A stretch of 64,000 bases of DNA from positions 1-64,000 of the forward strand of contig CAMCRE010000005.1 of the NCBI GenBank assembly GCA_945877255.1. The letters run 5' to 3'. This document shows positions 1-8,442 of this stretch, in pieces (within the stretch, counting starts at the first letter, position 1; each line of letters starts with the position of its first letter). The notes beneath the pieces are model-generated. The model had not been told where the DNA came from, did no database searches, and worked only from the letters and a program-made list of their open reading frames with translations. The translations under genes were made by a program, and so were the position numbers. The stretch is from an uncultured Erysipelotrichaceae bacterium. Lineage in GTDB: Bacteria; Bacillota_I; Bacilli_A; Erysipelotrichales; Erysipelotrichaceae.

Positions 1-27
1 AGTGAAGATAAGTCGTTGCCAGTTTTT

Positions 28-50
28 AGCTCCATTATGGAGCTTTTTTT
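28..50 (+). terminator. Rho-independent terminator of an upstream gene
   Basis: AGCTCC (28-33) and GGAGCT (39-44) form a 6-bp stem around ATTAT, followed by seven T. It ends a plus-strand gene lying before the window. Confidence 0.8.
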
Positions 51-116
51 ATTTTCAATATATATTTTTTACGAAAACATCAAATTTCGCTTTATAATTT
101 ATAGAGGTGTTATTGT

Positions 117-344
117 ATGAATATTAATTATATTTTTTATATTGCGATTATTGTTTTATTGTTATTAAATATATTGATGCAATTAATGTTGCTTAACTCA
201 AACAAAAAACATGCTTTTATCGTACAAGGATTTGAAAAACAACTAGATAAATCACAAAGACAATATCAAGTTAAAATTGATTTAATTGATGAAACAATTA
301 ACCAATTTATTAGCGAACTAGATGCACGAAAATATGAAAAATAA
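117..344 (+). CDS. small membrane-anchored protein, unknown function
   Basis: A 75-residue protein with one hydrophobic helix at about residues 4-27 and a polar, probably helical tail rich in K, Q, D and E. The start is supported by an AGAGG tract at 103-107 and by a TATAAT box at 93-98. It overlaps the next gene by up to 23 bases, so the two are probably translated together. I do not recognise a family; a one-helix protein with a cytoplasmic coiled tail is all that can be seen. Confidence 0.6.
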   Translation: MNINYIFYIAIIVLLLLNILMQLMLLNSNKKHAFIVQGFEKQLDKSQRQYQVKIDLIDETINQFISELDARKYEK

Positions 345-1038
345 GTTATTCGTTTTAGGGTATAGTATTTTATTTATTATATTTTTTGTTTTAGGTGGAT
401 ATTTCACTAAAATAATATTTTTGGAGAAAAGTGATAGTTTTTATTTTACAGTATTAAAAAATGAATTTTTAATTAATGAAAAAGTTGATTTAAGTAATCA
501 TATTAATACTAATGGTAAAATAGTCAATATTTCTGAAATAAAACCAAAAGTAGGTAACCAATTAATTAGCGTTATTGTTGAGTATGAGAATAATTTTATT
601 ACGCGAAATGAAGAAATTAAAATCAAGGATAATATCGATCCTAAGTTGATTATAAATAAAATAGATGTTTATGAAGATGATATCAATAGTATTACTACTT
701 GGATTAAAGTTGAAGATGATGATACGGCTTCATTTGATTATAAAGTGGCAGGTAATAAAATTATTGTAACTGCTCGTGATAAGAGTAATAATATAACTCG
801 AAAAGAAATAAATATAAAGAAAAAAGCACTAACGAAAAATAAGACTTTGGTTAAACGATTACCAAAATTCGATAAAATTAAACCATATAAAAAGATTTAC
901 TTATATTTTAAAGACGGTTTTAATTTCAATACTGCTTATGAAAAATGTAAGAGCTTAGTAAGAGAAAATCGGAGTGGAGAGTGTACACCAATTTTAAAAA
1001 ATGGTATTTATATTGGTTATCTTTTTACCACACACTAA
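322..1038 (+). CDS. membrane-anchored extracellular protein with Ig-like region and a GECTP C-terminal domain
   Basis: A 238-residue protein: N-terminal transmembrane anchor (about 9-33), an extracellular beta-rich region (about 45-165) resembling bacterial Ig-like or cell-surface repeat folds, a lysine-rich linker, and a C-terminal domain of about 45 residues. That last domain contains YEKC, SGECTP and GIYIGY. The same pattern (YQAC, SGECTP, YTGY) ends the ICE lipoprotein at 28620-29474, so the two share a domain. The start is uncertain: ATG at 322 or at 334, neither with a clear ribosome binding site, which suggests coupling to the upstream gene. Function unknown; surface location is inferred from the anchor. 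Confidence 0.65.
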   Translation: MHENMKNKLFVLGYSILFIIFFVLGGYFTKIIFLEKSDSFYFTVLKNEFLINEKVDLSNHINTNGKIVNISEIKPKVGNQLISVIVEYENNFITRNEEIKIKDNIDPKLIINKIDVYEDDINSITTWIKVEDDDTASFDYKVAGNKIIVTARDKSNNITRKEINIKKKALTKNKTLVKRLPKFDKIKPYKKIYLYFKDGFNFNTAYEKCKSLVRENRSGECTPILKNGIYIGYLFTTH

Positions 1039-1042
1039 TTAC

Positions 1043-1071
1043 TTGATTATTAGTATCAAACATGATATATT
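1043..1071 (+). promoter_or_regulatory. promoter of the PTS IIA gene
   Basis: TTGATT (1043-1048), a 17-bp spacer and TATATT (1066-1071), 18 bases before the ATG at 1089. Confidence 0.6.
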
Positions 1072-1088
1072 ATATGTGAGGTGGGACA

Positions 1089-1547
1089 ATGTTAAAAAAA
1101 ATTATTAGTAAAGGCTTAACAAGTTATCACGAAGGATTCTCTGATTGGAAGGAAGCTGTTAGAGTTTCATATCAAAAAATGCTTGAAAAAGGCATAGTAA
1201 ACGAAGCATATATTGATGAGGTTATTAGTTCTATTATAGAATTTGGGCCATATATTGTTATAGCGCCACATGTTGCAATGCCACACAGTACAACTGGTTC
1301 AAATAATGCATATGATACAGCGTTCTCATTTATGCGAGTTAAAAATCCAGTTGTATTTGATGAGAATGATTTATCTAAAAATGCAAAAGTATTTTTCTCA
1401 TTTGCGGCAGTTGAAGAAGATGCACACTTAAAAAATATTGTGAGTCTTGTTGAATTATTAGTAAATGAAGATTTTGTAGCTGAATTATTTGAAGTAGAAA
1501 ATGATGAACAATTATTAAATTTAATCCAAAAGTATGAAATTGAATAA
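1089..1547 (+). CDS. PTS sugar transporter IIA protein (mannitol/fructose/ascorbate type)
   Basis: A 152-residue phosphocarrier of the PTS_EIIA_2 fold. The motif APHVAMPHS places the phospho-accepting histidine at about residue 66. The run around it is closest to ascorbate-type IIA (UlaC-like) proteins, but the substrate cannot be fixed from sequence. In the family, HPr-P phosphorylates this histidine, which passes the phosphate to a IIB component. No IIB or IIC gene lies next to it, so it either serves a transporter elsewhere or has a regulatory role. It has its own promoter and a GAGGTGGG ribosome binding site. Confidence 0.85.
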   Translation: MLKKIISKGLTSYHEGFSDWKEAVRVSYQKMLEKGIVNEAYIDEVISSIIEFGPYIVIAPHVAMPHSTTGSNNAYDTAFSFMRVKNPVVFDENDLSKNAKVFFSFAAVEEDAHLKNIVSLVELLVNEDFVAELFEVENDEQLLNLIQKYEIE

Positions 1548-1627
1548 AATTTTATACTTTTTTATTTTAGTGGTAATTTAATTTTGTGATTTTTTTATTA
1601 TATTTTTATTAAAATGTTAATTTGATA

Positions 1628-1656
1628 TTGATTTTTATTAATAAAAGAAGTATAAT
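1628..1656 (+). promoter_or_regulatory. promoter of the glgCDA operon
   Basis: TTGATT (1628-1633), 17-bp spacer, TATAAT (1651-1656), 25 bases before the glgC start. The 130-bp gap before glgC holds nothing else I can identify. Confidence 0.7.
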
Positions 1657-1681
1657 TAAATTAGTGAATGGGAGGTAGATT

Positions 1682-2821
1682 ATGAAAAATAATATGATGG
1701 CAATGGTGCTAGCTGGTGGAAAAGGAACAAGACTCGAAGCACTAACAAAAAAAGTTGCCAAACCTGCAGTATATTATGGTGGAAAGTATCGTATAATTGA
1801 TTTTCCAATTAGTAATTGTGCAAATTCTGGTATTGATATTGTTGGGGTACTTACGCAATATGAATCAGTGTTATTAAATGCATATGCAGCTGGTGGACAA
1901 AAATGGGGATTAGACCGCAAAGATAGTGGTGTTTTTGTATTGCCACCACGTGAAAAAGAAGAAGTGGGGTTAAACATTTATCGCGGTACTGCAGATGCTA
2001 TTTCTCAAAACATTGATTTTGTGGATTCTGTCGATCCGGAATATTTATTGATTTTATCAGGAGACCACATTTATAAAATGAATTATGATAAAATGTTGCA
2101 AAGGCATAAAGAAAATGGTGCAGATGCAACGATTGCTGTTTTAAATGTTTCATTAGAAGAAGCGAGTCGTTTTGGTATTATGAATGCTACTAGTGATGGT
2201 AGAATTTACGAGTTTGAGGAAAAACCAAAACAACCTAAAAGTACGTTAGCTTCAATGGGTATTTATATATTTAACTGGAAACAATTAAGAAAAGAATTAA
2301 TTAATGATATGAATAATCCAGATTCATCGCATGATTTTGGGAAAGATATTATTCCTTCATATTTAAATCAAGGTAAAAAATTATATACATATGAGTTTAA
2401 TGGATATTGGAAAGATGTAGGAACGCTTGACAGTTTATGGGAAGCGAACATGGACTTACTAAATCCAGAAACGAGTTTGAATTTAGATGATCCAGATTGG
2501 AAAATTTATACTGAAGATTTAGCGATTTTACCACATTACGTTGGAAAACACGGTAGTGTAAAAAATTCTATTGTTAATCAAGACTGTGTGATTGATGGTG
2601 AAGTAGAAGATTCTGTTTTATTTGGTGAAGTAGTTGTGAGTGAGAGAGCTAAAGTAAAAGATGTAGTTTTAATGCCAGGCGTTGAAATCGGTGAAGGTGC
2701 AGTAGTAACAAAAGTTATTGTAGCACCGGGTGTGAAAATTGCGGCGAATTGTATCGTTGGTGATGCAAATGCAAAAAATATTGAATTAATTTCAAAAAAT
2801 GTTAAGGGGGATAACAAATGA
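1682..2821 (+). CDS. glgC: glucose-1-phosphate adenylyltransferase (GlgC)
   Basis: A 379-residue enzyme that makes ADP-glucose from glucose-1-phosphate and ATP, the first committed step of glycogen synthesis. The N-terminal nucleotidyltransferase domain shows LAGGKGTRL (about 11-19), the substrate-binding run YRIIDFPISNCANSG and LSGDHIYKM. The C-terminal part (about 290-375) is a left-handed beta-helix of hexapeptide repeats. The start has a GGGAGGT ribosome binding site. It overlaps glgD by 4 bases (ATGA), and glgD overlaps glgA in the same way, so the three form one tightly coupled operon. Confidence 0.96.
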   Translation: MKNNMMAMVLAGGKGTRLEALTKKVAKPAVYYGGKYRIIDFPISNCANSGIDIVGVLTQYESVLLNAYAAGGQKWGLDRKDSGVFVLPPREKEEVGLNIYRGTADAISQNIDFVDSVDPEYLLILSGDHIYKMNYDKMLQRHKENGADATIAVLNVSLEEASRFGIMNATSDGRIYEFEEKPKQPKSTLASMGIYIFNWKQLRKELINDMNNPDSSHDFGKDIIPSYLNQGKKLYTYEFNGYWKDVGTLDSLWEANMDLLNPETSLNLDDPDWKIYTEDLAILPHYVGKHGSVKNSIVNQDCVIDGEVEDSVLFGEVVVSERAKVKDVVLMPGVEIGEGAVVTKVIVAPGVKIAANCIVGDANAKNIELISKNVKGDNK

Positions 2822-3930
2822 GAAATGTATTAGGAATTGTTGCTTTTGCGAGTGATTCTACACAATTCGGTGTGATGGAAAAATATCGCACAGTGGGGTC
2901 TTTCTCATTTCTTGGAAGGTATAGAATTGTTGATTTTCCAATCTCGAATATGTCTAATTCAGGGTTATCTCGTATTCATGTACATGTTAGAAAAAATCCT
3001 CGCTCAATAATTAATCATTTAGGTGGAGGAAGACAATATAACATTAACGCTAAAAAAGGTGGTTTAAGTATTTTCTTTGGAGAAGGAAAAGTTTCTGACA
3101 TTTTTAATACAGATGTCGCATCTTACTACGATAATCTAAACAATATTATTGAAGATAAAAGTGAGTATGTTGTGATTTCTTTAGGCAGTGTTGTGTCGAA
3201 CATTAATTATCAAGAAGTAATAGATGAACATATTGCTAGTGGCAATGATATAACTATTGTATATAAATTTAGTGATGAAGCTAAAGAAAAGTTTATTAAT
3301 TGTTTAACACTATCATTAGGAAAAGAAAAAGATGTTACTAAGATAGATATTAATCATGGTATTTATAAAACTAGGAATATTTCACTGGAAACATATGTTT
3401 TAAGTAAGAAATTATTTGTGGAGTTAGTAAAACAGGCAAGAGAAAGAAGTACGTTATATTGGTTTAAAGATATCGTTAATGAGAATTTATATCGTTTAAA
3501 CGTTAAGGGGTTTGCATATCGTGGACCAGTATACATTATTAATAGTTTTAAAGCTTATTTTGATGCTAATCTAGAATTAATTCAAAGAGATAAAGCGAAA
3601 GAATTGTTTAGAAAAGATTGGCAAATCCACACAAAAACAAATGATTCTGTACCAGCAAAATACTCTAAGGATGCACGAGTTTCACATAGCTTAATTTCTA
3701 ACGGTGCAATAATTAATGGGACTGTAAAAAACAGTGTTATCGGAAGAGGTTGTATTATAGAGAAAGACGCTGTTGTAGAAAATTCAGTCGTTTTACCAGG
3801 TTCTTATGTTGGGAAAAATGTACATTTGAATTATGTTGTTGTGGATAAAAAAGCTGTTATTGAGAAAGTCAAAAATATAGAAGGCACTGATCAAGAGATT
3901 GTTTACATTGAAAGAGGAAGTAAAGTATGA
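2818..3930 (+). CDS. glgD: GlgD, regulatory subunit of ADP-glucose pyrophosphorylase
   Basis: A 370-residue paralogue of GlgC. It keeps the fold (GRYRIVDFPISNMSNSG near the N-terminus, hexapeptide repeats at the C-terminus), but the GGxGTRL nucleotide-binding signature is replaced by a degenerate run starting ASDSTQFG. This is typical of GlgD, which in Bacillota forms a heteromer with GlgC and raises its activity rather than being a good catalyst itself. It starts within the glgC stop (ATGA overlap) with GGGGGAT as ribosome binding site. Confidence 0.94.
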   Translation: MRNVLGIVAFASDSTQFGVMEKYRTVGSFSFLGRYRIVDFPISNMSNSGLSRIHVHVRKNPRSIINHLGGGRQYNINAKKGGLSIFFGEGKVSDIFNTDVASYYDNLNNIIEDKSEYVVISLGSVVSNINYQEVIDEHIASGNDITIVYKFSDEAKEKFINCLTLSLGKEKDVTKIDINHGIYKTRNISLETYVLSKKLFVELVKQARERSTLYWFKDIVNENLYRLNVKGFAYRGPVYIINSFKAYFDANLELIQRDKAKELFRKDWQIHTKTNDSVPAKYSKDARVSHSLISNGAIINGTVKNSVIGRGCIIEKDAVVENSVVLPGSYVGKNVHLNYVVVDKKAVIEKVKNIEGTDQEIVYIERGSKV

Positions 3931-5357
3931 AAAAAATCTTGATGTGTGCATCGGAAGGATTACCCTACATTAAAAGTGGGGGACTAGCTGATGTAATTGG
4001 TTCATTACCATATGCTTTGTCAAAATTAGGTTGTGATGTGAGAGTGGTATTGCCGCTTTATAAAAAAATAGCTGAGAAATTTCATCATCGCTTTGAATTT
4101 GTTGCGGAGTATAATGTTGATATTGCTTATCAAAGTAGAGTTGTTCGTGTTTTAAAAGAAGAAGTTGATAGTGTTGTATTTTATTTTATTGAACATCAAG
4201 GATACTTTGAAAGAGAAGGGTTATATGGTTATGCTGACGATGGAGAGAGATTTGCGTATTTCCAAAAAGCAATTATGGAATTATTAAACCAAATCGACTT
4301 TTTCCCTGATATTTTACATTCACATGACTGGCATACTGGAATGTTACCGGCGTTATGTAAAGAAGTACATAGTTATGATGAGCGTTATGCTAAAATCAAA
4401 CATGTATACACAATCCATAATTTAGCTTATCAAGGCAATTTTTCACGCGAAATGTTGTGGAGCTGTCTTGGATTAGGTGAGCATACTTTTGAAAATGGAA
4501 ATGTTCGTATGTATGATGGAATTAGTTTTATGAAGGCAGGAATTGTTTATGCTGATAAAGTAACAACGGTTTCACCAACATACGCTAATGAAATATTGAC
4601 ACCTCAGTATGGGGAACATTTAAATGAGGTATTACAAGTTCGTCGTAATGATTTAGTAGGTATTATTAACGGAATTGATGAGTCTTGGGATACGAAGAAG
4701 GATAGTAATATCGTAGAAAATTATCATAAAGTTAATGTGTTTAAAAATAAAAAAGTAAATAAATTAACATTACAAGAAGAAATGGGTCTTGAAAAAGATG
4801 AGAATGTTTTATTAGTAGGTATGGTTACACGTTTAACATGGCAAAAAGGCATTCATTTAGTTATTGATAATTTAACACATTTATTAAATAAAAAAATTCA
4901 AGTAGTGATTGTTGGGAATGGAGAAATAACATTAGAGCATCAATTAAAACAATTTGAGGCGAGTTATAAAGGGCAACTGGCGTTTTATTGTGGATATAAC
5001 GAGGGGCTAGCACATCGTGTATATGCGGCATCTGATTTATTCTTAATGCCTTCTTTATTTGAACCATGTGGTATTTCGCAATTAATCTCGATGCGATACG
5101 GAACTTTACCATTAGTAAGAGAAACAGGTGGGTTAAAGGACACTGTGCAAGCATATAACCAAATCACACAAGAAGGTACTGGGTTCTCATTTAAACATTA
5201 CAGTGCATCTGATTTGTTGTCTGTTTTTGATATTGCTTATTATACATATTATGAGAGAGAGTCTGATTGGAAAACACTTGTGCGAAATGCAATGAGAAAA
5301 GATGTTAGCTGGGATGTTTCAGCACAACAGTATTTAGAATTATACAATAATATATAA
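3927..5357 (+). CDS. glgA: glycogen synthase (GlgA)
   Basis: A 476-residue GT5 glycosyltransferase transferring glucose from ADP-glucose onto glycogen. Visible marks are KSGGLADV (about 17-24, ADP-glucose binding), HSHDWHTGM (about 131) and the C-terminal FEPCGISQL nucleotide-sugar site. Length is normal for GlgA. It is the last gene of the operon and is followed at once by a terminator. No branching enzyme (glgB) or phosphorylase (glgP) is in the window, so those steps must be encoded elsewhere or be absent. Confidence 0.96.
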   Translation: MKKILMCASEGLPYIKSGGLADVIGSLPYALSKLGCDVRVVLPLYKKIAEKFHHRFEFVAEYNVDIAYQSRVVRVLKEEVDSVVFYFIEHQGYFEREGLYGYADDGERFAYFQKAIMELLNQIDFFPDILHSHDWHTGMLPALCKEVHSYDERYAKIKHVYTIHNLAYQGNFSREMLWSCLGLGEHTFENGNVRMYDGISFMKAGIVYADKVTTVSPTYANEILTPQYGEHLNEVLQVRRNDLVGIINGIDESWDTKKDSNIVENYHKVNVFKNKKVNKLTLQEEMGLEKDENVLLVGMVTRLTWQKGIHLVIDNLTHLLNKKIQVVIVGNGEITLEHQLKQFEASYKGQLAFYCGYNEGLAHRVYAASDLFLMPSLFEPCGISQLISMRYGTLPLVRETGGLKDTVQAYNQITQEGTGFSFKHYSASDLLSVFDIAYYTYYERESDWKTLVRNAMRKDVSWDVSAQQYLELYNNI

Positions 5358-5360
5358 AGG

Positions 5361-5378
5361 GTCGCTTTGCGACTTTTT
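5361..5378 (+). terminator. terminator of the glg operon
   Basis: GTCGC, loop TTT, GCGAC (5361-5373), then a run of T, directly after the glgA stop. Confidence 0.8.
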
Positions 5379-5410
5379 ATATATAATGCGGCAAAAAATG
5401 ATAATAATTC

Positions 5411-5440
5411 TTGACAGGAGGTCTATAAGTGTGGTATTAT
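5411..5440 (+). promoter_or_regulatory. promoter of the tRNA-Ile/tRNA-Ala pair
   Basis: TTGACA (5411-5416), 18-bp spacer, TATTAT (5435-5440), 20 bases before tRNA-Ile. Confidence 0.6.
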
Positions 5441-5459
5441 AATTAGGCATTAGAAATAT

Positions 5460-5536
<77 letters not shown>

Positions 5537-5554
5537 TATATTTAATGCAGTGAT

Positions 5555-5630
5555 GGGGTTTTAGCTCAGCTGGGAGAGCGCCTGCCTTGCACGCAGGAGG
5601 TCAGCGGTTCGATCCCGCTAAGCTCCACCA
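5555..5630 (+). tRNA. tRNA-Ala (TGC)
   Basis: A 76-base cloverleaf: acceptor GGGGTTT with AAGCTCC, anticodon loop CTTGCAC (anticodon TGC), T-arm CGGTTCGATCCCG, encoded CCA. The Ile/Ala pair usually sits between 16S and 23S rRNA genes; here it stands alone. The ICE starts 17 bases after it. Confidence 0.97.
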
Positions 5631-5646
5631 TTTGTAGGAATCGAAC

Positions 5647-5684
5647 AGCAACTTTACATTTAAAAGTGTAAGGTTGCTTTTTTT
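5647..5684 (+). terminator. tRNA-Ala terminator hybrid carrying attL
   Basis: Left arm 5647-5659 (AGCAACTTTACAT) pairs with GTGTAAGGTTGCT at 5666-5678, allowing G-T pairs, followed by seven T. The 11 bases GCAACTTTACA (5648-5658) recur at 44050-44060, so the left arm is chromosomal and the right arm comes from the ICE. Confidence 0.7.
5648..5658. repeat. attL core, 11-bp direct repeat
   Basis: GCAACTTTACA, identical to 44050-44060. Flanking bases differ on both sides (A versus G before, T versus G after), so the identity is exactly 11 bp. Confidence 0.65.
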
Positions 5685-6130
5685 GCATTATCAAAGGAAA
5701 ATCTTTGATAAATAGATAGCATAAATTGATTCTTTATAAAAAGTACTGTAATACAGTAATATTATACATTAATTTAATGAAATCTCATAGCATAGTTTAT
5801 TATGTACCACTAAAAACGTTATATAACTATTAATATCAGTATATACTTGTATGGCGTTCATAATGATACTTCAGTAGGGATGGCTAGCACCAAAGACTAG
5901 CGAGTGAGCAACAATTTTAATTGGTTAAGTGCTGATACATTTAATGCAATACACTCATGGAAATGTTTAATACATTCGCATAATAAACAGCATCGAAAGT
6001 GAAAAAATTAAACGTGTAGGGCTTAATTTTTAAGTCCTACACATTACTTAAAAATTATTTCTAGAGTCTAGTGTTAAAAATTATTTAATATTAGAGTGTA
6101 CAAATAAATAACAATAAAGGAGGTGATAAC
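5685..6130 (+). other. non-coding left end of the ICE with several hairpins
   Basis: No convincing ORF in 446 bases. Hairpins seen: GCTAG/CTAGC around ACCAAAGA near 5885-5900; AACAATT with AATTGGTT near 5910-5926; and a strong stem GTGTAGGGCTTAA (6014-6026) with TTAAGTCCTACAC (6030-6042), loop TTT, one G-T pair. The last could be a terminator or attenuator before the first gene, although no T run follows. Good ribosome binding site AAGGAGGTG at 6117-6125 serves the next gene. Confidence 0.5.
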
Positions 6131-7171
6131 ATGAAGCAAGATATTATAGAAATTAGTCAAAATCAAGACGGGAAATCGATTTTATATGCACGATTTGAAA
6201 GATTGCATGAAGATGAATACCTATTACTGATGAAAGAGGTAAAGGAAAAGAAAATCATCTATAAAAACATCAAAAATGACATTGATATTAATGAATTTTT
6301 AGAAAAAGTATATTATTTTGAGAAAAACCACAACAAATTTCAAAATAAGATATTTGCATTAAGTTTTGAAATATTGCTGCCTGAAAAGATTAATACAACA
6401 GAAAAAAAACTGAATTTCATTAAGGCGTTCAAAAAACAACTATTAGCAGACATTTCGATTTATTTAAATTGTTTTGCAATGGAATATCAAAAAGGAAGAG
6501 GAACTTATTTAAAATTAATTGTCTTTGAAAGAGTATATATCGGTAAAACAGTAAATAAACGCTATAAAAAACCATGTTACACTTATCCAAAAATTAATGG
6601 TGAAACGGTGCAAATTATGACAAGAAAAGCTAATACAATTATGCGTGATAAACTCGGCAATAAGATTAAAGAATACGTTGTATTTGGCGACAAACTAAGG
6701 TTTTATAATTTCTCAAGCATCAACGAATATCGCATAAGATTAACGCAAATGATTGAAACTGCGATTACAAAAACATTTACAATCAAATATACTGGCTGCT
6801 TAAGATTCAAAAGAAAGACAGTATATGCAACAGCCAATCGTTTTAAACGTGCAGTTGCGATACTAATTAACCAAGTGAAGCAAGAAATAGAAACAGCATT
6901 AAATCAGCACTATTTACCATTACTACGGCAATTAGAAGCTGAAGATGAGAGATATTACATTAAATACTCACCAGAAGCGTATAAATTAGCTAAATTAAAG
7001 GCAATATTCAATGAAATAGAGGGTGTATTCAACCAAAACAAGCTCGTTTTAAATGGCAATGAATACCTAATTAATTATCGATATGTATTGTTGCCGGATT
7101 TAAAGATTAGCTTAGTAAAGCTAAAGCAGTTCTTTTATAAAAAAATCGAAAATTTTTTGAAAAATTTTTAA
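6131..7171 (+). CDS. ICE left-end protein, possible replication or relaxase-like protein
   Basis: A 346-residue basic protein starting at an ideal ribosome binding site (AAGGAGGTGATAAC). I do not recognise a named family with certainty. The N-terminal third has strand-helix character with a run YQKGRGTYLKLIVFER at about 119-134. The middle is rich in K, R and Y (nucleic-acid binding is likely) and the C-terminal part is helical. Position as first gene, directly ahead of parA and parB, is where plasmids and plasmid-like ICEs place a Rep protein; that is the only reason for suggesting replication. The canonical HUH histidine motif is not visible; the clear relaxase is at 36201. Confidence 0.6.
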   Translation: MKQDIIEISQNQDGKSILYARFERLHEDEYLLLMKEVKEKKIIYKNIKNDIDINEFLEKVYYFEKNHNKFQNKIFALSFEILLPEKINTTEKKLNFIKAFKKQLLADISIYLNCFAMEYQKGRGTYLKLIVFERVYIGKTVNKRYKKPCYTYPKINGETVQIMTRKANTIMRDKLGNKIKEYVVFGDKLRFYNFSSINEYRIRLTQMIETAITKTFTIKYTGCLRFKRKTVYATANRFKRAVAILINQVKQEIETALNQHYLPLLRQLEAEDERYYIKYSPEAYKLAKLKAIFNEIEGVFNQNKLVLNGNEYLINYRYVLLPDLKISLVKLKQFFYKKIENFLKNF

Positions 7172-7256
7172 AAAAAGAAAAAAAGAAAACGGCTTGGAAA
7201 TCCAATGGCGTGTATTTAATAAATCAAAAAATAAATATAAAGAAAGGGAAACGAGA

Positions 7257-7454
7257 ATGAAGGAAAGTTTTATCAAATTGAGAAAATTAGAAGACGGTAT
7301 GTTTTTTAGAAAAAAACTCGACAAAAAAGAATATGAAAATCTATTAAAAGGATTGTATCGCAGAGTTCATTATATTTTTATACCAAAATACAGTATTATT
7401 ATGAATGAATATAACGAAAAAGAGTTTTATTTTGTGAAGGAGGAGGCAATATAA
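7257..7454 (+). CDS. small basic protein, unknown function
   Basis: 65 residues from the ATG at 7257, preceded by GAAAGGGA. A longer reading from 7194 is possible but has no ribosome binding site. Rich in K, E, Y and F; no recognised domain. It ends at the start of the next micro-gene (7454). Confidence 0.5.
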   Translation: MKESFIKLRKLEDGMFFRKKLDKKEYENLLKGLYRRVHYIFIPKYSIIMNEYNEKEFYFVKEEAI

Positions 7455-7582
7455 TGTACCATGTATTAAAAAACAAATTACTTATCGCAGTTTTTTATGA
7501 AAAAGGTTATGCTTTAGATTTTATTGCATATCAAGCAACATTAGGAAAAGAATTTACGTTGGAGGAAAAATTACATGACTAA
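7454..7582 (+). CDS. micro-protein ahead of ParA
   Basis: A 42-residue ORF (MYHVLKNKLLIAVFYEK...) with a strong ribosome binding site GAAGGAGGAGG ending 8 bases before the ATG. It overlaps the previous gene by one base and parA by 8 bases in another frame, a typical operon arrangement. No recognised family. Confidence 0.6.
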   Translation: MYHVLKNKLLIAVFYEKGYALDFIAYQATLGKEFTLEEKLHD

Positions 7583-8147
7583 AACAATTACAATCGCCAA
7601 TTCTAAAGGAGGCGTTGGCAAAACAACAACAGCAGTATTTTTAGCAACATTATTAAGTCAATATGGAACTGTGTTATTAAAAGATGCTGATCAACAGGGT
7701 TCAGCAACTGAATGGTTAGAAGATTTAGAAGAATTACCATTCGACTATGAAATCGCCAATATTAGAAGTTTATCAAAAAGTAAAAATTATGATTACGTTA
7801 TTATTGATACACCACCACAAAATAGTGATATTATCGTTACGGCGATTGATGTTGCTGATTTTGTAATAATCCCAGCATCTCCAAGTGCATTGGAAATTAG
7901 TCGAGTTTTGCATACCGTTGAAGAAACTAAAAATAAAAAGGACTATAAGGTGTTATTAGTACAAGTCGATACACGCACAAATTCATATCATGCAGTTATG
8001 CAGCTACTTGAAAATGAAGGTGTTAATCAATTTAAGGTGTCTATCCCGAAACGAGAAGGAATTAAAAAATCTTATAAAACAATACCAGATAAAATTGTTT
8101 TAAAAGAGTATGAAAATGTTGTAAACGAAATGTTAGGTGGGCTATGA
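7575..8147 (+). CDS. ParA-family partition ATPase
   Basis: A 190-residue Walker-type ATPase of the MinD/ParA family. It shows the deviant Walker A box KGGVGKTTT (about 11-19), the Walker A' region DADQQGSA (about 39-46) and the Walker B-like run VIIDTPPQ (about 75-82). It is short for ParA (usually 250 or more), with no N-terminal DNA-binding domain, as in small plasmid ParA proteins. Together with the ParB-like protein at 9139 it probably keeps the excised, circular ICE from being lost. The ribosome binding site is TTGGAGGA. Confidence 0.9.
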   Translation: MTKTITIANSKGGVGKTTTAVFLATLLSQYGTVLLKDADQQGSATEWLEDLEELPFDYEIANIRSLSKSKNYDYVIIDTPPQNSDIIVTAIDVADFVIIPASPSALEISRVLHTVEETKNKKDYKVLLVQVDTRTNSYHAVMQLLENEGVNQFKVSIPKREGIKKSYKTIPDKIVLKEYENVVNEMLGGL

Positions 8148-8148
8148 T

Positions 8149-8442
8149 ATGAATTTAAAATATGAAATTATTTATTCGATATGGATTTTATTGATGATTG
8201 TTCAAGCGTGGGCAATCAAATTGGAATATAAAATAAATAAAAAAAAGAGCATTCCCTTTGGAATACTTGCAATTAGCTATCTTTTTTTAGGAATTGGAAC
8301 ATTTGGTGCTGTATTTAATATTTCAGCAATGAAATTTATTTTGATTTTAGGATTGGTTTTGGTAATCTTGTTTCATATTTTGTATTTGATTTATCTTTTT
8401 AGAAATATTTTTAATAAAAAATTCATAAATAAAGAAAAATAA
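8149..8442 (+). CDS. small membrane protein, unknown function
   Basis: 97 residues from the ATG at 8149, one base after the parA stop, with AGGTGGG as ribosome binding site. Three hydrophobic helices (about 5-23, 34-54, 60-85) and a lysine-rich C-terminal end. Its 3' end overlaps the convergent gene on the minus strand by about 95 bases. No family recognised. Confidence 0.6.
   Translation: MNLKYEIIYSIWILLMIVQAWAIKLEYKINKKKSIPFGILAISYLFLGIGTFGAVFNISAMKFILILGLVLVILFHILYLIYLFRNIFNKKFINKEK

Noticed and set aside
1682-5357. A complete glycogen operon
   Set aside because: Only glgC, glgD and glgA are here; no glgB or glgP, so completeness cannot be claimed.
5555-5630. tRNA-Ala 3' end as the attachment site
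   Set aside because: The last bases of the tRNA are not repeated at the right end; the only shared sequence is the 11 bp in the terminator downstream.
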